Source: Terrabacter sp040702505 (GTDB taxonomy: Bacteria; Actinomycetota; Actinomycetes; Actinomycetales; Dermatophilaceae). From it: a stretch of 64,000 bases of DNA. Each line of letters starts with the position of its first letter. The stretch's first letter is position 1. The DNA is taken from assembly GCF_040702505.1 (NCBI RefSeq), contig NZ_JBFBLC010000003.1, positions 372,001 to 436,000 on the forward strand. Direction: 5' to 3'. Positions 59,288-64,000 of the stretch are shown here, piece by piece. Position numbers and translations under genes: made by a program. A model generated the notes under the pieces. That model searched no databases and was not told the DNA's origin. It was given only the letters and a program-made list of their open reading frames with translations.

Positions 59288-60472
59288 ATGACGACCGAAC
59301 CGACCACCGAGACGATGACCACCGCCTCCTCCACGTCCTCGACGGCCGCCTCGAGCACCTCGACCGCCTCGAGCGTCACACCCGACCTGCGCCTGCTCGG
59401 CGTCAGCAAGGAGTTCGAGGCCTTCACGGCCGTCCAGCCGATGGACCTGACCGTCCCGGGCGGCTCCTTCTTCGCCCTCCTCGGCCCCTCGGGCTGCGGC
59501 AAGACCACGACCCTGCGGATGATCGCCGGCCTCGACCAGCCGACCACCGGCCAGATCTTCATCGGCGAGCGCGACATCACCGGCTCGAAGCCCTACCAGC
59601 GCAACGTCAACACGGTGTTCCAGTCGTATGCGTTGTTCCCGCACATGACCGTGCTCGAGAACGTCGCCTTCGGGCTGAAGCGCAAGCGCGACAAGGACGC
59701 GATGGGCAAGGCGAAGGAGGCGCTCGAGCTCGTCGAGCTCGGGGGCGTCGCCGAGAAGAAGCCCGCGCAGCTCTCCGGTGGCATGCAGCAGCGCGTGGCG
59801 CTCGCCCGTGCGCTGGTCAACCGGCCCGACGTGCTGCTGCTCGACGAGCCCCTGGGCGCCCTCGACCTCAAGCTGCGCCGGCAGATGCAGATCGAGCTCA
59901 AGCGCATCCAGCAGGAGGTGGGCCTCACCTTCATCCACGTCACCCACGACCAGGAGGAGGCCATGACCATGGCCGACTCCATCGCCGTGATGAACGCCGG
60001 GCGCATCGAGCAGCTCGCCGACCCGGCCGCGCTCTACGAACGGCCCACGTCGACGTTCGTGGCCAACTTCCTCGGGCAGTCCAACCTGCTGCTGGCCTCG
60101 ATCACGGGACCCGCGAGCAACGGTCTGATGCCGGCGACCACGCACGGCAACGACGTCCACGTCGCCGCCGAGCACGTGCCGGACGGCATACGCGACGTAT
60201 GGATCGGGGTGCGCCCCGAGAAGCTGCGCCTCGGCGAGCAGGGGTCCAACCGGCTGCGGGGCGTCGTCACCGACGCGTCGTTCACAGGAGTGGCGACCCA
60301 GTACCTCATCCGGCTCCCGTGGGGCTTCGAGGTCATGCTGATCCAGCAGAACGACGGGTCGGCCCGCGCCACCGTCGGCGAGACGGTCACCGTCTCCTGG
60401 GAGCCCGGCCAGGAGTTCGTCCTGGACCAGAACCAGGACCAGGCCGCCGGCGCCCAGATCGAGGAGCTCTGA
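59288..60472 (+). CDS. potA: Polyamine ABC transporter ATPase
   Basis: A 394-residue ATPase. Walker A GPSGCGKTT, Q-loop region QSYALFPHMTV, signature LSGGMQQRVALARAL, Walker B LLLDEPLGALD, H-loop HVTHDQEEAMTM; a C-terminal TOBE regulatory domain follows (VRPEKLRLGEQ). The Ser/Thr-rich N-terminal 30 residues are dispensable-looking. Four residues of spacing separate it from potD, and potB follows 5 nt downstream. Confidence 0.93.
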   Translation: MTTEPTTETMTTASSTSSTAASSTSTASSVTPDLRLLGVSKEFEAFTAVQPMDLTVPGGSFFALLGPSGCGKTTTLRMIAGLDQPTTGQIFIGERDITGSKPYQRNVNTVFQSYALFPHMTVLENVAFGLKRKRDKDAMGKAKEALELVELGGVAEKKPAQLSGGMQQRVALARALVNRPDVLLLDEPLGALDLKLRRQMQIELKRIQQEVGLTFIHVTHDQEEAMTMADSIAVMNAGRIEQLADPAALYERPTSTFVANFLGQSNLLLASITGPASNGLMPATTHGNDVHVAAEHVPDGIRDVWIGVRPEKLRLGEQGSNRLRGVVTDASFTGVATQYLIRLPWGFEVMLIQQNDGSARATVGETVTVSWEPGQEFVLDQNQDQAAGAQIEEL

Positions 60473-60477
60473 GCCCC

Positions 60478-61461
60478 ATGGCCGAGGCCACCGTCGACGC
60501 ACCGAGCGGAGCGGCCGAACCCGTCCGGCCCGCGACGTCGCTCCCCGTGCACCAGCGCCCCCGCCGGCGCCGTCCCCGGCGCAGCTGGGTGCCCTACCTG
60601 CTGCTCGCCCCGGGCCTGCTGTGGCTCATCGTCTTCTACATCGCCCCGATGGTCACGACAGCCTCGCTGTCGATGCAGGAGGGCAACGTCGACGACGGCT
60701 ACACGTTCACCGGCAACGTCGCCATCTTCGCCCACGCCCTCAGCACCTACTGGCCGCAGCTGCTGCGCTCGCTGTTCTACGCGGGCATCGCGACGCTGCT
60801 CGCGCTCGTGCTCGGCTACCCGCTCGCGTACTTCATCGCCAGCCGCCGCGGGCGGATGAAGAACATCCTGCTCGTCCTCGTCATCGCCCCGTTCTTCACC
60901 AGCTTCCTGATCCGGACGATGGCCTGGCAGACGTTCCTCTCGAGCGAGGGAGGCACGCTGACGACGATCCTGAACTGGCTGCACCTCGGCTTCCTCTTCG
61001 ACTGGTTCGGCAACGTGCTCCAGTGGATCGGCGCCTCGCCCAACGGGGAGATCCTCTACTCGCCGTGGGCGGTCGTGTGGGGCCTGACCTACAACTTCCT
61101 GCCGTTCATGATCCTGCCGCTCTACACCTCGCTCGACCGGCTGGACGGCCGGCTGCTCGAGGCTGCCGGCGACCTCTACGCCACGCCGCGCGAGACCTTC
61201 CGGCACGTCACCTGGCCGTTGTCGCTGCCGGGCGTCGTCTCGGGCACGCTGCTGACCTTCATCCCCGCCTCGGGCGACTTCATCAACTCGAGGCTGCTGG
61301 GCAACACCAACACCGTGATGATCGGGCAGGTCATCGACAGCCAGTTCCTGCGGGTGCTCGACTACCCGCTCGCCTCGGCGCTGTCGTTCATCCTGCTCAT
61401 CATCATCCTCGCCCTCGTCATGATCTACGTGCGCCGTGCGGGCACCGAGGAGCTGGTCTGA
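60478..61461 (+). CDS. potB: Polyamine ABC transporter permease PotB
   Basis: A 327-residue permease with six to seven helices. The N-terminus is basic and Pro-rich (RPRRRRPRRSWV) and cytoplasmic. The EAA loop reads EAAGDLYATPRETFRHVTWPL. The long extracellular region around LHLGFLFDWFGNVLQWIG is typical for PotB. ATG 60478 follows the potA stop closely, and the stop is one base before potC. Confidence 0.93.
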   Translation: MAEATVDAPSGAAEPVRPATSLPVHQRPRRRRPRRSWVPYLLLAPGLLWLIVFYIAPMVTTASLSMQEGNVDDGYTFTGNVAIFAHALSTYWPQLLRSLFYAGIATLLALVLGYPLAYFIASRRGRMKNILLVLVIAPFFTSFLIRTMAWQTFLSSEGGTLTTILNWLHLGFLFDWFGNVLQWIGASPNGEILYSPWAVVWGLTYNFLPFMILPLYTSLDRLDGRLLEAAGDLYATPRETFRHVTWPLSLPGVVSGTLLTFIPASGDFINSRLLGNTNTVMIGQVIDSQFLRVLDYPLASALSFILLIIILALVMIYVRRAGTEELV

Positions 61462-61462
61462 G

Positions 61463-62266
61463 ATGTCACTGGTCCGATGGTTCCGGCGTCACCTGCTGAC
61501 CGCCGCGGCGCTGTTCACGATGACGATCCTGCTTCTGCCCAACCTCATCGTGCTCGTCTACTCGTTCAACAAGCCGAACGGGCGCTTCAACATCGAGTGG
61601 ACGAAGTTCTCGCTCGACGCGTGGACCAACCCGTGCGGCACCCCCGGCATCTGCGACTCGCTGGGGCTCTCGCTCAACATCGGCATCACCGCGTCGATCG
61701 TGGCGACGATCCTCGGGACGATGGTGGCCTTCGCGCTGGGCCGGCACCGCTTCCGGGGCCGCGCCGGCACCAACCTGCTCGTCTTCATGCCGATGGCGAC
61801 CCCCGAGGTCGTCATGGGTGCGAGCCTGCTCGCGCTCTTCCTCAACATCGGCCTGTCGACCGGGCGCACCGCGATCCTCATCGCGCACATCATGTTCTGC
61901 GTCAGCTTCGTCGTGGTCGCCGTCAAGGCGCGCGTCGCGACGCTGGACCCGAGGCTCGAGGAGGCGGCTGCCGACCTCGGGGCGGGGCCGGTGTCGACGT
62001 TCATGCGGGTGACGCTGCCGCTGGCCGCTCCCGGCATCGCGGCGGGCGCGCTGCTCGCCTTCTCGCTCTCGTTCGACGACTACATCATCACCAACTTCAA
62101 CGCGAGCCCCGACTCCGTGACGTTCCCGATGTACGTCTGGGGTGCCGCGCAGCGCGGCACGCCCGTGCAGATCAACGTCATCGGAACGGTGATGTTCCTC
62201 ATCGCCCTGCTGGTCGTCGTCGGCGGTCAGCTGGTCGGTGCCCGACGATCTCGGCAGAGAGCGTGA
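61463..62266 (+). CDS. potC: Polyamine ABC transporter permease PotC
   Basis: A 267-residue permease with six helices. The EAA loop reads EEAAADLGAGPVSTFMRVTLP, and LAFSLSFDDYIITNF is typical of PotC. It starts one base after potB (ATG 61463) and pairs with PotB in the channel. Confidence 0.93.
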   Translation: MSLVRWFRRHLLTAAALFTMTILLLPNLIVLVYSFNKPNGRFNIEWTKFSLDAWTNPCGTPGICDSLGLSLNIGITASIVATILGTMVAFALGRHRFRGRAGTNLLVFMPMATPEVVMGASLLALFLNIGLSTGRTAILIAHIMFCVSFVVVAVKARVATLDPRLEEAAADLGAGPVSTFMRVTLPLAAPGIAAGALLAFSLSFDDYIITNFNASPDSVTFPMYVWGAAQRGTPVQINVIGTVMFLIALLVVVGGQLVGARRSRQRA

Positions 62267-62270
62267 GACC

Positions 62271-63518
62271 GTGCGAGTACTGATGATCGGTTCCGGTGGC
62301 GTCGGTGACGCCGCAGCGCGCATCGCCGCCGAGCGAGAGTTCTTCGAGCAGTGGGTGGTCGCCGACTACGACCTCGCCCGCGCCGAGCGCACCGTCGCGG
62401 CCGTGGCCGAGCGGCACCCGGGGGAGACGCGCTTCGTCGCCGCCCGCGTCGACGCCTCCGACGCCGGTGCCGTCGCGGCGCTGGCCCGCGAGCACGGGGC
62501 GACGCACGTCTTCAACGCCGTCGACCCGAAGTTCACGATGTCGGTCTTCGAGGGCGCGAGGGCTGCAGGGGCCGACTACCTCGACATGGCGATGAGCCTC
62601 TCGCACCCCCACCCGGAGCAGCCGTATGCCGTCACGGGGGTCAAGCTCGGCGACGACCAGTTCGCCGTCGCGGAGCAGTGGGAGGACGAGGGCCGCCTCG
62701 CCCTCGTCGGCATCGGCGTGGAGCCTGGCCTGTCGGACGTCTTCGCGAGGTATGCCGCCGACCACCTCTTCTCGCAGATCGACGAGCTGGGCACCCGGGA
62801 CGGGGCCAACCTCGTCGTGCACGACGAGGAGGGCAACGAGATCTTCGCCCCGAGCTTCTCGATGTGGACGACGATCGAGGAGTGCCTCAACCCTCCAGTG
62901 GTCTGGGAGAAGGACCGCGGCTGGTTCACCACACCGCCGTTCAGCGAGCCGGAGGTCTTCGACTTCCCGGAGGGCATCGGGCCGGTCGAGTGCGTCAACG
63001 TCGAGCACGAGGAAGTGCTCCTCATGCCGCGCTGGGTCGACGCCCGGCGGGTGACCTTCAAGTACGGCCTCGGCGACGAGTTCATCAACGTGCTGAAGGT
63101 CCTGCACTCCCTGGGCCTCGACCGCACCGACCCGGTGTCGGTCAAGGGCGTGCCGGTCTCACCGCGCGACGTCGTCGCCGCCGTGCTGCCGGACCCGGCG
63201 ACCATCGGGCCGCGGATGACGGGCAAGACGTGCGCCGGCCTCTTCGTGACCGGCACCGGCACGGACGGCCGCCCGCGGCGGACCTACCTCTACCACGTCG
63301 TCGACAACGCCGACACCATGGCCGCCTACGGCGCCCAGTGCGTCGTCTGGCAGACCGCGGTCAACCCCGTCGTCGCGCTGGAGCTGCTCTCACGCGGCAC
63401 CTGGAAGGGAGCCGGGGTCCTCGGGCCGGAGGCGTTCGACGCGGTGCCCTTCCTCGACCTGCTCGCCGCGCCGAAGCCGGAGGGCTACGGCTCCCCGTGG
63501 GGTATGGACGAACGCTGA
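62271..63518 (+). CDS. Saccharopine dehydrogenase / carboxynorspermidine dehydrogenase-like protein
   Basis: A 415-residue oxidoreductase. The NAD(P) site is VRVLMIGSGGVGDAAARIAA; further conserved stretches are HVFNAVDPKFTMSVFEGARAAGADYLDMA, VGIGVEPGLSDVFARYAADHLF, GTRDGANLVV and WQTAVNPVVALELLSRG. The superfamily includes lysine saccharopine enzymes and carboxynorspermidine dehydrogenase (polyamine biosynthesis). Its position as the last gene after potC suggests a polyamine substrate, perhaps joining a diamine and a semialdehyde, but this is inference. GTG 62271 is chosen; an in-frame GTG at 62238 would overlap potC. Confidence 0.8.
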   Translation: MRVLMIGSGGVGDAAARIAAEREFFEQWVVADYDLARAERTVAAVAERHPGETRFVAARVDASDAGAVAALAREHGATHVFNAVDPKFTMSVFEGARAAGADYLDMAMSLSHPHPEQPYAVTGVKLGDDQFAVAEQWEDEGRLALVGIGVEPGLSDVFARYAADHLFSQIDELGTRDGANLVVHDEEGNEIFAPSFSMWTTIEECLNPPVVWEKDRGWFTTPPFSEPEVFDFPEGIGPVECVNVEHEEVLLMPRWVDARRVTFKYGLGDEFINVLKVLHSLGLDRTDPVSVKGVPVSPRDVVAAVLPDPATIGPRMTGKTCAGLFVTGTGTDGRPRRTYLYHVVDNADTMAAYGAQCVVWQTAVNPVVALELLSRGTWKGAGVLGPEAFDAVPFLDLLAAPKPEGYGSPWGMDER

Positions 63519-63579
63519 GCAGCAGCAGGTCCCCGGCGGTCGCCCGCAGGGGCCTCGATGACGACCACGACGACAGGAT

Positions 63580-63585
63580 TAGGGT
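63580..63585 (+). promoter_or_regulatory. -10 box (TAGGGT) of a leaderless promoter, gabD
   Basis: TAGGGT lies 7 nt upstream of ATG 63593, with no Shine-Dalgarno; GATGAC (63557-63562) is a weak -35 at 17 bp. Confidence 0.5.
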
Positions 63586-63592
63586 TTCAGGC

Positions 63593-64000
63593 ATGGCAAC
63601 GGTGACGCAGGAGTCAGTTCTCGAGTCGGTCCCCAAGGGGCTCTTCATCGGCGGTCAGTGGCGCGACGCGAGCGGGGGCAAGACCCTTGCCGTCGACGAC
63701 CCGGCCACCGGCGAGGTGCTGACGCACGTGGCCGACGCCAGCGTCGAGGACGGCACGGCCGCGCTCGACGCGGCCGTCGCGGCCCAGGCGGACTGGGCAC
63801 GCACGACACCGCGCGACCGCGCGGAGATCCTGCGGGCCGCATACGAGAAGATCACCGAGCGGGCCGACGAGTTCGCCATGCTCATGACGCTCGAGATGGG
63901 CAAGACGCTCGCCGAGTCGCGCGGCGAGGTGGCCTACGGCAGCGAGTTCTTCCGCTGGTTCTCGGAGGAGGCCGTGCGCATCGGTGGTCGCTACGCGACC
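63593..64000 (+). CDS. gabD: Succinate-semialdehyde dehydrogenase, N-terminal part (partial)
   Basis: The first 136 codons of an aldehyde dehydrogenase running off the window. The N-terminus (KGLFIGGQWRDASGGKTLAVDDPATGEVLTHVADAS, RAEILRAAYEKITERADEFAMLMTLEMGKTLAESRGEV and FFRWFSEEAVRIGGRY) is the GabD pattern of succinate-semialdehyde dehydrogenases. It would finish putrescine breakdown after a GABA transaminase that lies elsewhere. The catalytic Cys and Glu are beyond the window. Confidence 0.85.
   Translation, partial: MATVTQESVLESVPKGLFIGGQWRDASGGKTLAVDDPATGEVLTHVADASVEDGTAALDAAVAAQADWARTTPRDRAEILRAAYEKITERADEFAMLMTLEMGKTLAESRGEVAYGSEFFRWFSEEAVRIGGRYAT

Larger units (their letters stand above)
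4658..62757. repeat. Dispersed 8-mer GTATGCCG / CGGCATAC, 34 copies
   Basis: Exact copies of GTATGCCG on the + strand start at 4658, 6080, 9944, 10172, 11655, 19294, 21982, 28445, 32523, 35784, 42525, 51313, 52686, 56624, 62624 and 62750. Exact copies of CGGCATAC on the + strand start at 4859, 6662, 10782, 16360, 17557, 21418, 27426, 27906, 29740, 33567, 37708, 40138, 43267, 47013, 48686, 54147, 54397 and 60184. Counts are 16 and 18, so there is no strand bias. Seven copies are intergenic, although intergenic DNA is only about 7% of the window. At about 70% GC, 2-3 copies would be expected. The function is unknown; see the findings. Confidence 0.85.

Noticed and set aside
4658..62757. Chi or KOPS identity for the GTATGCCG word
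   Set aside because: Those signals are strongly strand-biased relative to replication; here the two orientations are nearly equal over 58 kb.
1..64000. tRNA, rRNA, SRP RNA or dif site
   Set aside because: No CCA-ended cloverleaf, rRNA-like stretch, SRP RNA fold or dif-like 28-bp site was recognised by eye; a covariance-model search would be decisive.

Overview
The window is high-GC, gene-dense DNA from an actinobacterium. The gene order (smc-ftsY-amt-glnB-glnD-ffh, then rpsP-khpA-rimM-trmD-rplS-lepB-rnhB-yraN-comM-dprA-xerC, then rpsB-tsf-pyrH-frr-cdsA-rlmN) and the protein styles point to order Micrococcales, probably near the Intrasporangiaceae/Dermatophilaceae. That placement is inference; no rRNA or tRNA gene is present. 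No phage, transposase or CRISPR array was seen.

Layout. 0-6.2 kb: end of smc, ftsY, then the nitrogen-sensing operon amt-glnB-glnD behind a GlnR-like operator. 6.2-14.8 kb: a Nudix gene, ffh, then an accessory block (small membrane protein, amidohydrolase, a GNAT fused to a degenerate P-loop domain, and a very large secreted GH35 beta-galactosidase) that splits ffh from rpsP. 15.1-26.9 kb: conserved translation, secretion and DNA-processing genes, including a TrmD-GNAT fusion, two signal peptidases, RNase HII, ComM, DprA, XerC and an M23 peptidase. 27.1-30.4 kb: an aminotransferase and a multispan membrane protein. 30.7-44.9 kb: rpsB-tsf and pyrH-frr-cdsA-rlmN, interrupted by a sulfur-trafficking cassette (SQR-TusE-DsrE), a two-component system whose kinase is fused to a DUF4173-like membrane domain, and a class V aminotransferase. 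45-54.2 kb: accessory metabolism (alanine-dehydrogenase-like protein, GlxA-type regulator, MFS, PrpE, LOG protein, AEC transporter, VOC protein, glycine-rich protein). 54.4-64 kb: a putrescine uptake and catabolism cluster, patA-lrp divergent from patD-potDABC, then a saccharopine-dehydrogenase-like gene and the start of gabD.

How it works together. The amt-glnB-glnD operon senses and imports ammonium. The putrescine cluster imports polyamine and should convert it through 4-aminobutanal, GABA and succinate semialdehyde to succinate; the GABA transaminase is not in the window. Several starts sit 6-7 nt after a TANNNT-type -10 box, implying leaderless mRNAs.

Most unusual signal: the 8-mer GTATGCCG (complement CGGCATAC) occurs 34 times by hand count, against about 2-3 expected from base composition. 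It lies on both strands, is enriched between genes, and forces rare codons (ATA, TAT, GCA) inside genes. A second signal is a family of about 22-bp tandem repeats shared by two gene junctions 26 kb apart.
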